Assembly: GCA_037042185.1 (NCBI GenBank)
Contig: JAXQJY010000033.1
Location: 2,418,001-2,482,000 of the forward strand
From: Sordariomycetes sp. S80-01Y
Lineage: Eukaryota > Ascomycota > Sordariomycetes
Reading direction: 5' to 3'
Length of the DNA stretch: 64,000 nucleotides
A program made the position numbers and the translations under genes. The notes beneath the pieces were generated by a model. That model had not been told where the DNA came from. It was given only the letters and a program-made list of their open reading frames with translations, and ran no database searches. Positions 47,512-57,512 of the stretch are shown piece by piece; the stretch's first letter is position 1, and each line of letters starts with the position of its first letter.

Positions 47512-48001
47512 GCACCACACAGCAGCGCAGGACTCGATACGGTTTTCGTCCGGACGTTGAGAGCACCGACGAAAGCTAGGGGGGTCGTTGGTGAGCGCGC
47601 GGAGTGGGACATTGTACGATTTACGACCGAGATACCATTGGATGCACCCAACTTTGAGCGTTACTTAGATAATGGGAAGAAATCCACTCCTTTCTTGAAA
47701 ATCGCAGTCAACCCTGGTGTTAGTCCAGTGTCGCCCCGCGCCCACATCCCGCTGCTGGCCAAGCCGGCGATGTCTCGGGTCAGCCAGTTGCATTCAGATC
47801 AGATCACTGGGGAGCTAATGCTAGCTAGCGGGGACTTTGCGTCACTCACTCATTCCTCCGCATCGTCGGGGCCATCAGAATTACTCAGCTCAAGATCCGG
47901 AGTCAAACTCCGTGACCATTCTCGAGTTGTCACTTTGACATAAAACTTCGTTTAGGGAACAAGAAGAATCAGCAGACTTTCATCGAGAAGGCTACAGTAC
48001 A
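47512..48001. other. Intergenic region
   Basis: 490 bp between two plus-strand genes. No feature beyond expected terminator and promoter function. Confidence 0.45.
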
Positions 48002-48808
48002 ATGGCAGCACTAAAGGGCAAAAATGTCGTCATCACGGGTGCCTCCATGGGCATCGGCGCCGCCATTGCTCAACGTCTAAGTCACCAGCAAGCCACCCTC
48101 ATCCTCCTGGCCCGAACGAAATCAAAACTCGACATCCTATCCAAGGAGCTCCAGGCAAACGGCGCCAAAGTCCTCACGTACGGGGTCAACGTTCAAGACT
48201 ACGACGAGTTGCAAGCCGCCGTCGCCGACGCCGTCAGCCTCGTCGGCCCCGTCGACGTCCTCGTCAACAACGCAGGCCTCGCGCTCGGCGCGCCCAATGC
48301 CTTTCCAGACTTGAAGATCCAGGATGTCGTGAGCATGACCAACACCAACATCAACGGCCTCATGTTCAGCACCTACGCCGTCCTCAACGCCGGCGGGATG
48401 ATGCAGCGCAAGGGCGGCACCATACTAAACATAACATCCGTGACCGGGCTCGAGGTACCCCCCTTTCCCGGCGAGTCGGTCTACCACGCATCAAAGGCGG
48501 CACAGGAGGGTTTCACCAACGCGCTCCGCACGGAACTGAGCGGGACAAACATCCGTGTCTTAGCCTTGAGGCCGGGGGTCGTCGACACCAACTTCCACGA
48601 GCAGAGGGTGGGCTACGACAAGGAGATGAATGCCAAGTTCATGGAGGGCTACGAGCCGCTGGTTCAGGAGGACGTGGCGGAGGCTGCGGAGTTTATGCTT
48701 GGCCAGGGGGAGAGGGTCAGCATCAAGGCGCTGGATGTCGTTCCCACCGCGCAGCGAAGTCTGCAGGTGTTCGATCGGGAGTGGACGAAGCGAAATGCGA
48801 GAAATTGA
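48002..48808 (+). CDS. SDR oxidoreductase, YMR226C/YdfG-like serine or 3-hydroxy acid dehydrogenase
   Basis: Single-exon gene, 268 residues, from an ATG in ACAATGG context. Classical SDR motifs: TGASMGIG near residue 13, LLARTKSKL (Arg after beta-2, favouring NADP), VLVNNAGLALG, catalytic Ser in NITSVTGLE and YHASKAA with catalytic Tyr/Lys. ALRPGVVDTNFHEQRVGYD matches the NADP-dependent 3-hydroxy acid/serine dehydrogenase group represented by yeast YMR226C and E. coli YdfG. Cytosolic; oxidises L-allo-threonine, serine or 3-hydroxy acids in studied relatives. The precise substrate here is unknown. Confidence 0.87.
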   Translation: MAALKGKNVVITGASMGIGAAIAQRLSHQQATLILLARTKSKLDILSKELQANGAKVLTYGVNVQDYDELQAAVADAVSLVGPVDVLVNNAGLALGAPNAFPDLKIQDVVSMTNTNINGLMFSTYAVLNAGGMMQRKGGTILNITSVTGLEVPPFPGESVYHASKAAQEGFTNALRTELSGTNIRVLALRPGVVDTNFHEQRVGYDKEMNAKFMEGYEPLVQEDVAEAAEFMLGQGERVSIKALDVVPTAQRSLQVFDREWTKRNARN

Positions 48809-49118
48809 GTCGACGCCTTCATTGGATTGACTCGAATCTACCGTGCGAGGGGGAGCGGTTTGTGAAGTTTGATCTGGGGTCTGGAATGTGGGTGATGCGT
48901 GCCCGGGTGCCCTGGAAAAGGGGGATGAGACATTGACTCTATAATCGACCTCGCAATCTCCACCAACACTTCTTGACATGGGGTAACGTCCATCGCAAAT
49001 CCCGTCTTGCTTCATCAACAAGCTATACAAAATCCAGTCCCGCCTCCAGAACCGCAAAGCTTCGCAGTGTCTAGTTCGTCTCGCCCCGTACGAAGCCCTT
49101 TCGTCCACCGCCGCCGAA
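48809..49118. other. Intergenic region
   Basis: 310 bp before the small secreted protein. Nothing notable seen. Confidence 0.4.
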
Positions 49119-49328
49119 ATGCTCCTCCAAACAGCCTTCACCTTCCTCATCGTGGGCCTCGTCGGCTCAGTCGCCGCCTTGCCGCCCTACCAATTCTCCA
49201 ACAACCTGATGAGGCGCCAGTCCGCGCCCATCTGCCGTCCGCCGTGCGAATACGACGAGGAGTGCCGTGAGTACACCGACTCCTCCACCGGAACGACGCG
49301 GGATGTCTGCTTCTCGGTGGATTCCTGA
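49119..49328 (+). CDS. Small secreted cysteine-containing protein
   Basis: A 69-residue frame with a textbook signal peptide (MLLQTAFTFLIVGLVGSVAA, cleavage near ALP), then a short propeptide ending in RRQ, a possible Kex2 site, then a mature peptide of about 36 residues with four cysteines (ICRPPCEYDEEC and a final C near VCFSVDS). Ser/Thr-rich spacer TDSSTGTT lies between the third and fourth Cys. Four cysteines in this size allow two disulphides. The layout is that of fungal small secreted proteins and candidate effectors; no family is recognised and no function is claimed. Its stop lies 100 bp from the convergent Nudix gene. Confidence 0.65.
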   Translation: MLLQTAFTFLIVGLVGSVAALPPYQFSNNLMRRQSAPICRPPCEYDEECREYTDSSTGTTRDVCFSVDS

Positions 49329-49428
49329 GGAAGCAGAGCAAGGAGCAAAGTCGCCGTGGAGGGGCGCAGGCATGGGGGATCCGTGGGCTTTGAAATTTGG
49401 ACGCAACGGTTCGACTCAGTGTATGCAA

Positions 49429-50511
49429 TCACAACTTGCTCTCCTTCTCCTTCTCCTTCTTCTCCTCGTCCAGAACTTCCTGTCGATTCTTGATCTCGAC
49501 CTCCATCGGTCCAGCCTTGGTAAACCTAACGAGAGCAACCCTCTCTTCGTCCCCTCCCCTCTGCGAGCCCTTCAGCTCAGGCCCGGGTTTATCAAGCCCC
49601 AGTACTATCCTGCCATCGGATTCCCTGATGAATAGGTTATGAGGGCTCATCACCTTGTCCGCCCAGCTGATGCTCGAGGTCCAGTGTTTCCGTCCCTGCG
49701 CGGTCTCCGCGGTGGGTACCCGGTGGAGGAACTCGAGCAGCGCTTCTCTCTGGGAAGCTCGCTGCAACGGCCCGCCGTCTTGCTCGCTGATGAACTTGGC
49801 GACGAGGCTGAGGAGGTAAGCTTGGGGCGGGAAGAGGATGATCTCTTTGGCTATCTGTCGCGCCAGGAAGGACTGGGCCGGGGCGAAGTTGGCGGCTGTG
49901 TGCTCGACACCACCGTCAGGGGTAGGGACGAGCATCTCTGAAGGCAATGTGCTGCTTCTGCTGGCGAGTGGTAGGCAGTATATGTACATTTGGGTGGTGA
50001 AGCGTTTGGGTACATTGGTCGGTGTTATCCACCTGGTACATGGCAGTAGCGCGCCTAGAAGCATGAGACAATAGAACCCTAGGATCGCAGGATACTCAGA
50101 CTTACCAGTGTCCAACACACCGCCCACGGACTCAACCCAGTCCGTGAATTTGACCTGATTACCGTGAATCTTCTTCCTCGCCTCATCCCTCTCCGCAGCC
50201 TCCAAGCTCACCAACTCGCCGCTGCCATCCCTCTTCTTGGCCAGGAGGATTCCCGTTTCCTCAAAGGTCTCCCTGATAGCGCCAATGCGATACGACGGCC
50301 CGTCCTGATGCCGGTCCGGCGCGTCTACAGCGGGAATGCTCCCATCGTGGAAGGGATCCAGGTTGCCGCCCGGGAAGACGTGCGCCGACGCAAATGACGT
50401 TGAGCTCTTGACGCGATGAAGCAGCAAGACCTGGTTCTCGGGCGACAGCAGCACGACGGACGAGCTGGGCCTGGGCGGTTGAGGTGCCTTTGTCGACGCT
50501 GAGCGGCTCAT
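49429..50511 (-). CDS. Peroxisomal Nudix hydrolase, NUDT19-like
   Basis: Exons 50511-50106 and 50054-49429 (51-nt intron, GTAAGT...TTCTAG) give 343 residues. The Nudix box is split as in the NUDT19/RP2 group: FPGGNLD at 46-52, then RETFEETGILL with R80, E81, E84, E85, after an expanded spacer. The protein ends in SKL, the consensus peroxisomal PTS1 signal. NUDT19-type enzymes hydrolyse CoA and acyl-CoA to 3',5'-ADP and phosphopantetheine, so control of peroxisomal CoA is the likely role (inference). In-frame translation would also continue through the intron, which lacks stops. The start at 50511 is chosen over an upstream in-frame ATG at 50622 because the Nudix fold then begins after a short leader. 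Confidence 0.87.
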   Translation of the reverse strand: MSRSASTKAPQPPRPSSSVVLLSPENQVLLLHRVKSSTSFASAHVFPGGNLDPFHDGSIPAVDAPDRHQDGPSYRIGAIRETFEETGILLAKKRDGSGELVSLEAAERDEARKKIHGNQVKFTDWVESVGGVLDTGKSEYPAILGFYCLMLLGALLPCTRWITPTNVPKRFTTQMYIYCLPLASRSSTLPSEMLVPTPDGGVEHTAANFAPAQSFLARQIAKEIILFPPQAYLLSLVAKFISEQDGGPLQRASQREALLEFLHRVPTAETAQGRKHWTSSISWADKVMSPHNLFIRESDGRIVLGLDKPGPELKGSQRGGDEERVALVRFTKAGPMEVEIKNRQEVLDEEKKEKEKESKL

Positions 50512-51041
50512 GGTGACGGGTTGCGATGGAGATTTAATGCACGTCCTTGGTGACGCGACGCGGGAAACAGAGGCTCTTAAAGCATGGGGAAGCCTCGGCC
50601 AGGGGAAGAAGTAAAGGGACATTGAGATTGACCACCAGCCTTGCAGCCCGTTTGGTGTGACCGATTGGATGGTGAGTGGCTGGTGGTTTGAGATCCGATT
50701 GCGGGGGAGGCGTTGCCGACGATGGTGGTGGAGTTGATGCCGAGGTCCATCTCAGATCCCTGGTATATCACAACGCGGTCGTCACTAGTTCTGATTTGCT
50801 TCTGACGGAGCAATGAAGAAGTACTTGATGGCAATGATGGCAATGGTCCGGCATTTAGTCACGAATAGTAGTTGGGACTTCCTGGTATACTACAGTGGTA
50901 CCTTGGTGTGTCTTGCAAATGAGCTGTGTTGTAGTCCGTAGTAGCGCTGGCGCTGGTTTCCAATTTCTTTTAAGTCTACATCGGTGCCACCTTGGCATCT
51001 AGCCATCACAAACACCGTAAAACGCCCGTCATTATCGTAAT
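50512..51041. other. Intergenic region
   Basis: 530 bp between the Nudix start and the SLX4 stop, both minus strand. No gene seen. Confidence 0.45.
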
Positions 51042-53906
51042 CTATAATCGTTTCCTCTCTTTCCCCCGCAAATTTACTCTCCACAGACAGCATATGCTCT
51101 CCGACTCGCACCACTTCTTGACATCCGCTGGCTTCACCTCCCCATCGTACCCGACCCTCGTCAACTGTCCCGAATTGAGCCAAGCTGTGAGGTCCTCTAG
51201 TACTATAGGGTCGTACATGAGGATCTTCTCGTACCATGACGGCTTCTGGGGGTCAGTTGTTCGAGGTGCGCTGGTGACTGCGCTCGCAATGCGCTTGAAG
51301 AGTCCCGCCTCTTCTTCGTCTGGGTTCAGCAGAAGTGACTGCTCTGCCTCGTCCTCCTCTTCCATTGATAATGACAGATCGACTTCTTTTTGCGACGGGG
51401 AGAAAGTCGGCTCGGGAGACAAAGTTGGCGAGCGTGACATGACACTGCCATTGTCTTCGGAGGCTGAGTCGGGTATTTCGATTGGTGCCTGTGGCGCTTT
51501 GAACTCTTGAGGTTTAGGTTGGGGCAGCTTCGAAGGTGCAGCCCTGGCGACCTTCTTGGTCGTCTTGGTTTGCTTCGCAGGCGACGTTGCTCTCGTCGGG
51601 CTAGGGCTGCCGTTCCTGGGGCGTCTCCTGGAGCGCTTTGGAGACGCACCGTCTTGCGCTGAAGGCGGTGGCTCACTGACTGGTAACGCAGCAGGAGCAC
51701 GAGAGCTTGTAGCGTTTTTTCGAGGCCTACCCCTGGGCCGCTTCGGTGACTCTGCTCCTTGCCCGGACGGTGGCGGTTCTTGGTTCTCGGATATGCCAAC
51801 ATCGTTCTTTCTAGGTCTGCCCCGCGGCCGCTTCGGGCTGGCTCCTGGCTGCGCCTTGGCTCGGGAAGATGTGGCAATGGCCCTGGCCCCTGTTGGTGCT
51901 GTCGGGTATATGCTCTCCCAACACTGCTGAAGCAGATGTATCATAGCCGGTCTCTTCTTGATAGCCTTGAATCCGTAAGTAGCGATTTCTGCAGAGAGCT
52001 GGGCATCCGTGTAAAGTTGGAAATTTGGTTGTTTTGGGTTATCTCTCGACGTATCACTTGATGAAGCGACCTCGGTGGGCTGCGTAGTGACTTGAGTCTG
52101 AACCGTCTTTGGTGGGCTCGAAAGAGGAGCGTTTGCACGCCCAGCTACGGCTGAACTGACTGAGAGCTGACTGCTGGAAAACGGGCTATTGTCATCGATG
52201 ATGGTAGGAGGAATCTTTTCAACATCCTTGCCCGCGGGCGCGAGAATATCTGACAAGTCTGGGAAAGATTCATCGGCGTTTAAGGCCACGGTAGTCCGCT
52301 CACCTATTTGCGCCATCGTGCCACTCGCCCGCTGGGCCGCAGGGTCCTCGCGCCACGGCTGCCGGATAGGCGGGAGTGGACTGTCCGACAGAGCCTCGAG
52401 AGAATACCCTTCCGCGCCCAATATGGAGTCCCCCACTTGCGGAGGGTCATCAGCTTTGCGGGATCCAAAGACATCCCCCCCATGGTCTGTTGGTAAAGAC
52501 CCTTGAGAGCTCTCCACGAGGTCGATGACCGTCGCATGGAAGAGCCGCCCATCATCGTCGCGCGATCCAGCTTCCCAAAGTTTCAGCTTGGGTTCGCCCA
52601 GCTCAATCCCATCGCCGGTGTCCGCATCGAGGAAGGCGTCTGATGGAACCTGTGTGGACTGCTTCATAGCAACTTGGAGATCGCGCAACATTGTGGGTGA
52701 CGTTTCCCGGACAAGCTGGCTCGAAGTACCGAAGACGAAGTCCTGTTTCGAATGCTCCGTAAGTGCCGTCGTCGGCGATAGCAGTATCGGCTTCGGCGGC
52801 GCAGCTTTCTTCTTTGAGACCTTAGGCTTAGCGGTTTTCTTGCGTCCTTTAGCCTTGGGCTTCCCCGCAGCCTGATCCTCAGTATCTTTCGATTCCGCGG
52901 GTCCGTTGGGGAAGTAATCCAGAAGTGATCCAGGTGGCGGTGCCATCTCCTCCTCGCTCAGCACTGGGCGGTAAGCCGCTGTCGCTAGGTCCGTGATGGT
53001 GCGTGGCTTCTTTTTGGGGGCCTTCTGTTTTGTCGGAGACTTTTCAGGAGACACGGAACGGCGGCCCTTCGCGGGACTTACTAACTCTAAGAGCTTACGC
53101 TTTTTAATGAAGCTTGAATCCTCGTCAGAGATAGGCATAGTCGCCGCGTCGCGCTGCATTTGTTCCTTGCAGCCATAGGATTCCAAAAGCGTCTTGAAAG
53201 TAGCACTCGTCGCGTTTTCCGCAGCCGAGGAGCTCGCGTTTGAGGCCACGATCTGCTTCGACGACGGAGGGGTCCAGTCCAACCGTCTGTCTGGCGCACG
53301 TTCAAGTTGCAGAGGCTCATCCAGGTCGATTTCGAGCTGCTCTGCTCCTTGCGGCTCCGAAACGGGAGAGAAGTGTTTACTCATAGCGTCTGTCTTCTTT
53401 GCCATCCGGTTGGCCGTTTTGTTCTTGGGTTCAGGCTGTTGCTCAATCGTCGCGGCTGCCTTCTTGTCGAGGTTGTTGGCGTTCGTCGCCTTGGTCTTTT
53501 TGGGGCTCGGCATGTATTTCTTCCACGGCTCGTCGTCCGTCTTCGACCCGTCGGTTGGAAGGCCTGGAGCTGGCCCTGCAGCCGCCTCCTTGGGCTTCCG
53601 AGGCTTTCGCGGCTTTGTCTGCGGCTCTTCAGCTCCTTCGATAATAACGACCGAATCCCCTATGTCCGCAGCAGCTTGTGCCGATTTCCAGTGATTCCTA
53701 GCACTAGTAAAAGCAGGCGCTGCACCCTCGCAGGGCGTTTCCGCCTGGTTTCCGCTTCGCACTGGTGGACGAGATGGTTTTTGAGACAGTATATCCTGCA
53801 TAGACGGCAGCCCGGGAGACGAAGACCCCTGCTCAAGGTGTATTGACCGTTGTCGGGATCGTGAAGCTCGCAGTGGCGACGATCGAAACACGTCGGGAGA
53901 AGACAT
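51042..53906 (-). CDS. SLX4: Structure-specific endonuclease scaffold subunit SLX4
   Basis: Single-exon gene of 954 residues from ATG 53906 (an in-frame ATG at 53936 adds ten residues). The N-terminal 600 residues are disordered and Lys/Ser/Pro-rich. The C-terminal 65 residues (WYEKILMYDPIVLEDLTAWL, LTRVGYDGEVKPADVKKWCE, ESICCLWRVN) are the conserved SLX4 C-terminal domain that binds SLX1. A segment near residues 610-650 (NFQLYTDAQLSAEIATYGFK) is the fungal SAP-like region. Between them are tandem AT-hook units, SPKRPRGRPRKN twice, plus degenerate SPKRSRRRPRNG. It is the nuclear scaffold of the SLX1-SLX4 Holliday-junction and 5'-flap nuclease. It is divergent from ribosomal protein eS21. Confidence 0.9.
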   Translation of the reverse strand: MSSPDVFRSSPLRASRSRQRSIHLEQGSSSPGLPSMQDILSQKPSRPPVRSGNQAETPCEGAAPAFTSARNHWKSAQAAADIGDSVVIIEGAEEPQTKPRKPRKPKEAAAGPAPGLPTDGSKTDDEPWKKYMPSPKKTKATNANNLDKKAAATIEQQPEPKNKTANRMAKKTDAMSKHFSPVSEPQGAEQLEIDLDEPLQLERAPDRRLDWTPPSSKQIVASNASSSAAENATSATFKTLLESYGCKEQMQRDAATMPISDEDSSFIKKRKLLELVSPAKGRRSVSPEKSPTKQKAPKKKPRTITDLATAAYRPVLSEEEMAPPPGSLLDYFPNGPAESKDTEDQAAGKPKAKGRKKTAKPKVSKKKAAPPKPILLSPTTALTEHSKQDFVFGTSSQLVRETSPTMLRDLQVAMKQSTQVPSDAFLDADTGDGIELGEPKLKLWEAGSRDDDGRLFHATVIDLVESSQGSLPTDHGGDVFGSRKADDPPQVGDSILGAEGYSLEALSDSPLPPIRQPWREDPAAQRASGTMAQIGERTTVALNADESFPDLSDILAPAGKDVEKIPPTIIDDNSPFSSSQLSVSSAVAGRANAPLSSPPKTVQTQVTTQPTEVASSSDTSRDNPKQPNFQLYTDAQLSAEIATYGFKAIKKRPAMIHLLQQCWESIYPTAPTGARAIATSSRAKAQPGASPKRPRGRPRKNDVGISENQEPPPSGQGAESPKRPRGRPRKNATSSRAPAALPVSEPPPSAQDGASPKRSRRRPRNGSPSPTRATSPAKQTKTTKKVARAAPSKLPQPKPQEFKAPQAPIEIPDSASEDNGSVMSRSPTLSPEPTFSPSQKEVDLSLSMEEEDEAEQSLLLNPDEEEAGLFKRIASAVTSAPRTTDPQKPSWYEKILMYDPIVLEDLTAWLNSGQLTRVGYDGEVKPADVKKWCESESICCLWRVNLRGKERKRL
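51660..51860. repeat. Tandem duplication encoding AT-hooks in SLX4
   Basis: Three imperfect copies of a 100-140-nt unit, each containing a (S)PKRPRGRPRKN-type segment; the copy closest to the C-terminus has lost the GRP core. Expansion by internal duplication is the simple explanation. Confidence 0.7.
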
Positions 53907-54743
53907 GGCGACTGTCAACCGAGCCTGAGCGCGCAAGGCGCCACTCAGGCTTCCTACGCGCAGCTGAGCCGGTATTGTGAGTATTCGACGCCGGAGTCAT
54001 CGAAGGGCGCGTGTGCATCGCGTGTACGTTGATGGAGTCGCGTGGGTGGTGCGTGAGTCGTGACGTGAACGGAGCTGGTCCCTGCAGTTGTAGCCCCACC
54101 ATCGATTCCCCAGCAAGTTGCAGTGACAATGTCTCGACGGGTCACGCTCAATTAATCCAATCGCCCAGCGCAGAAGCAGCAGGGTGCTTTCCGTTGATGA
54201 AAAACAAGCAAAGGGAAAGCTACATAAAGAGGCGACTTTTCATTTATTTATTTGCGGCCAAAGAATGCATATTGAGTGTTCCGTCTCATGGTTGCTTCAC
54301 ACACTCAAAAACCGGAACATGCTGTGCTGAAAGGTGTGTGAAATACTTCTTTCATCAGTGTTGGCACACAGGGGGCTATTGGCCAGTTTAGAAAGAGTTC
54401 AAGAAATGTATTGTATTCGTATAGCACCCAAATTCAATAAATACCGAGGGGAGTCGACATCAGCTTGTGCTGCAAAACAGCAGAGGACCGTCATCTCGAG
54501 AGTGTAGGGTAATCGTCTTCCAGACCGGACCTGTGCTCCGCGTCGGAGCCGACCAGGGCGACCCACCGCGGCTGCCGAAGTTTCGTCGCGAGATCACCTG
54601 ACACGCTGACTCATCCCACAAAGCCCTCCCTGCCCCACGAAACTCAACCATCACCAAATTCAAGAGGAACTTTTCGAACATCCCACTTCAACGACCCCAA
54701 CTACGTCAATTCCTCACCCCGACGACCCTACAAACCCGTCAAA
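53907..54743. promoter_or_regulatory. Divergent intergenic region
   Basis: 837 bp between divergent SLX4 and eS21. An A+T-rich patch at about 54220-54450 separates two more balanced halves. Presumably bidirectional promoter space; no gene seen. Confidence 0.45.
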
Positions 54744-55071
54744 ATGGAGAACGACCGTGGCGAGATCGTGGACCTGTAAGGTTCCCTCCCGTGCCGACCA
54801 GAATCCGAGCGCAGACTAATCAACCGCGAACAACAGTTACGTCCCCCGCAAGTGCAGCGCCACCAACCGCATCATCAAGGCCAAGGACCACGGCTCCGTC
54901 CAGATCAACATCGCCAAGGTCGACGAGAACGGCCGCGCCGTCACCGGCGAGAACCACACCTACGCCCTCTGCGGCTTCGTCCGCGCCATGGGCGAGTCTG
55001 ACGACGCCATGAACCGCCTTACCCAACGGGACGGCATCATCAAGAACGTCTGGAGCGGACAAAGGATGTAA
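54744..55071 (+). CDS. RPS21: 40S ribosomal protein eS21
   Basis: Exons 54744-54775 and 54837-55071 (61-nt intron) give 88 residues. [20 protein letters not shown] at the start, [33 protein letters not shown] and [17 protein letters not shown] are diagnostic; the splice falls inside VDLYV as in other fungi. Small-subunit structural protein required for 18S rRNA 3'-end maturation in yeast. A final Met-stop follows QR, one residue longer than many homologues. Confidence 0.97.
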
Positions 55072-55561
55072 GCGGTTGCGAGGGAATATAGAGCTGGCGC
55101 GATGGTACTTTACGACCCGTGGACGACGATCGATGAATATTCCTTGACTGGCTGCGTCAGGTATCGGCTTGGTCCCGGAAGAATGGGTGGTATGGGGGTT
55201 GGCTGCATCTAGCAAATCCAATTCCGGGCGTTCGGCTCCATTTGCACCCAAATCTCCCAATGCTCCAAGACGATGCGTGATGATCGGTGCTATGTATGTT
55301 CCCGGCTAGCGAAGCTTCCTCGGACTAGGCTATTGGTCACTCAGACCGAGGCCCTCTCCAGAACGAGGAGGCAGGGGCTACCTCGATAGTCTCCGTGCCG
55401 CAGATTGAACAGGCCTGCAAAAAGCCGTGGTGGTCAAGTCAATAACCACGGTACAGATATGGGTCTGACATTTGTGCTGGTGGATTGGTCGCTTTTCGTT
55501 ATTAACATCTAAGAAGTACAGACACGTTCCCATCGTCCACCATGATCCTGGCACTGCGACA
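55072..55561. other. Convergent intergenic region
   Basis: 490 bp between the convergent stops of eS21 and the photolyase. No further feature. Confidence 0.45.
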
Positions 55562-57512
55562 CTACATACCACTCTCTATTCCGTTTTTGTACGCCGACAA
55601 CGCCTTTTCTCGACATTGTTTGTGGTTGACGATTGGCTCCGGGTAGCCCTGCTTCCTCGCAACGTCACCCGCGCCACGGTCGTAAGGCGCATGGATGGCC
55701 TTTCCTTCGATATCGGCCAGCTCTGGAACCCACTTGCGAATGTACTCGCCGTCCGCGTCGAACTTCTCGCTTTGCAGTAATGGGTTGAAGATCCGGAAGT
55801 AAGGTTGGGGGTCGACGCCGACACTGGCGCTGAAACCCCATCCTCCGTTGTTGCTGGCGAAGTCGCCGTCGATTAAATGTTCCATGAAGTAGCGTTCGCC
55901 CTTGCGCCAGTCGATCAGGAGATCCTTCGACAGGAACGAGGCGACGATCATGCGACAGCGATTGTGCATGTAACCGACGTGGTTGAGCTGGCGCATTGCG
56001 GCGTCGACGATGGGGAAACCAGTCCTTCCATCGCACCACGCCTGGAAGTTGTCTTCGTCGTACGACCAGGCAATGTTCGAGTACTCTGGTTTCCATGGCT
56101 TGTTCATGCTGAGCGCTGTTAGCTTCTTTCTCGTTCTCAATGCAGATGACCTACCAAACGTGCGGCCAATTGACCAGGACGTGCTTGTAGAAGTCGCGCC
56201 ATGCGACCTCACTGATCCAGCTCATGATCCCCGAGTTCCCTCCGTTGAGCTTCTTCGTCTTATTCCTGTCCCTGGCAGTGCGAACGCACGTTCTCCCGCT
56301 GATGGTTCCGGCTGATAGGTGCACCGACAAACACGAGGTGCCGTTCGCCGATGGGATGTTGCGTCCCTCAGCGTAACCGCTGATCTTCTCCTGACAGAAC
56401 TTGTCCAACCGGCTCCAAGCCTCATGCTCTCCTGCTGGCCAGAACGAACGGTACCGTTTCTTCTCCTCTGCGTTGAGCGCCTTGTTCTCCGGTGCGTCCG
56501 GGATTTTGCAGTCGAAGAGTTTCTTGTAACTCTTCCTGGCACTGCTGGGGTTCTCCTTCGGCGGTTCGAACAGCTCCAGGAGGTCGAGATTGTCGTGAAT
56601 GTGGGCTACCCAGGCTCGGTACCAGGGAGAGTACACTGCATATTGCCTTCCCGAGCCACTCACCAGCTCGCCAGGCGGGACGACGCAATGGTCGTGAACC
56701 ACTTCAAATGCCTTTCCATTCTCAGACAAGTCCCGGATCAGATGGGTCTCCCTTCGAAGCTCGTCGACCTCGTATTCGATGTTCGCGTAGAGATGGCTCG
56801 CGCCCCATTCTTCCATCAACTCGAGGACTCGGTCCGGGAGCTTCTTCCTCTTTTCGACTGTCTCGACGTAGAGGGGGATGTCCAGCTTGGCAAGATCCTC
56901 CTTGAGTACCTCCAACGTGCGCAGCATGAAGTCGACCCTTGGCGGCGACCTCAGATGCGCTTCGTAGTCTTGCGGGCTGACGAGATACATGCATATCAGG
57001 GGCACACCCGCCTCTTGAGCCTTCTCACTCGCCAGCGCCAGAGCTTTGTTATCGGTATGTCTGAGGTCCATCTTGAACCAATGAACCACCGCATCCTTGA
57101 CGTTGGTCTGCTTGCGATCGTCTGCAGTTTCCTCGAGCGCAGAGTAGAGCTCTTCGATTGGACGCGAGATCTCTTCGTTGTTGTAGGCCCTGACCCGAGA
57201 GTTGCTCATCTCGGGCGGATAGTACTTGCGCAGCACGATTCCGTGTTTCTCAGCTTCGTCAGCGAGAGGGTGGTACTGGTCGCCGCCCTTGCTAGTGTTG
57301 CCCGTCTTCGCCTTCTTGGCCCGGGAGCCATTGACAGCCGGAGAGGCGGACCTCTTGGTGGCCTGCTTCTTTTTCGGAGGCATCGTGAAGAAAGTTGCAG
57401 AATCCCAATGGGTGCAGATAGCAACGAGTTTGGTGCGGCGCTTAGAGGCGCTGCGGAAGGTGCTGATTATTCTTGGACCTCTCAATGCAAAGGCGAACCG
57501 CGACAGGAGCAT
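55562..57512 (-). CDS. PHR1: CPD class I deoxyribodipyrimidine photolyase
   Basis: Exons 57512-56155 and 56108-55562 (46-nt intron) give 634 residues; starting at the second in-frame ATG (57383) gives 591. The photolyase alpha/beta domain starts AVVHWFKMDLRHTDNKAL; FAD-domain landmarks are SAGTISGRTCVRTA, SEVAWRDFYKHVLVNWP, DGRTGFPIVDAAMRQL, YMHNRCRMIVASFLSKDLL and GGWGFSASVGVDPQPYFRIF. It repairs cyclobutane pyrimidine dimers using blue light. The first 43 residues (MLLSRFAFALRG..., Arg-rich, no acidic residues early) look like a mitochondrial presequence, while the segment after the second Met (MPPKKKQATKRSASP, RAKKAK) is an NLS, so dual targeting is likely. Confidence 0.92.
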
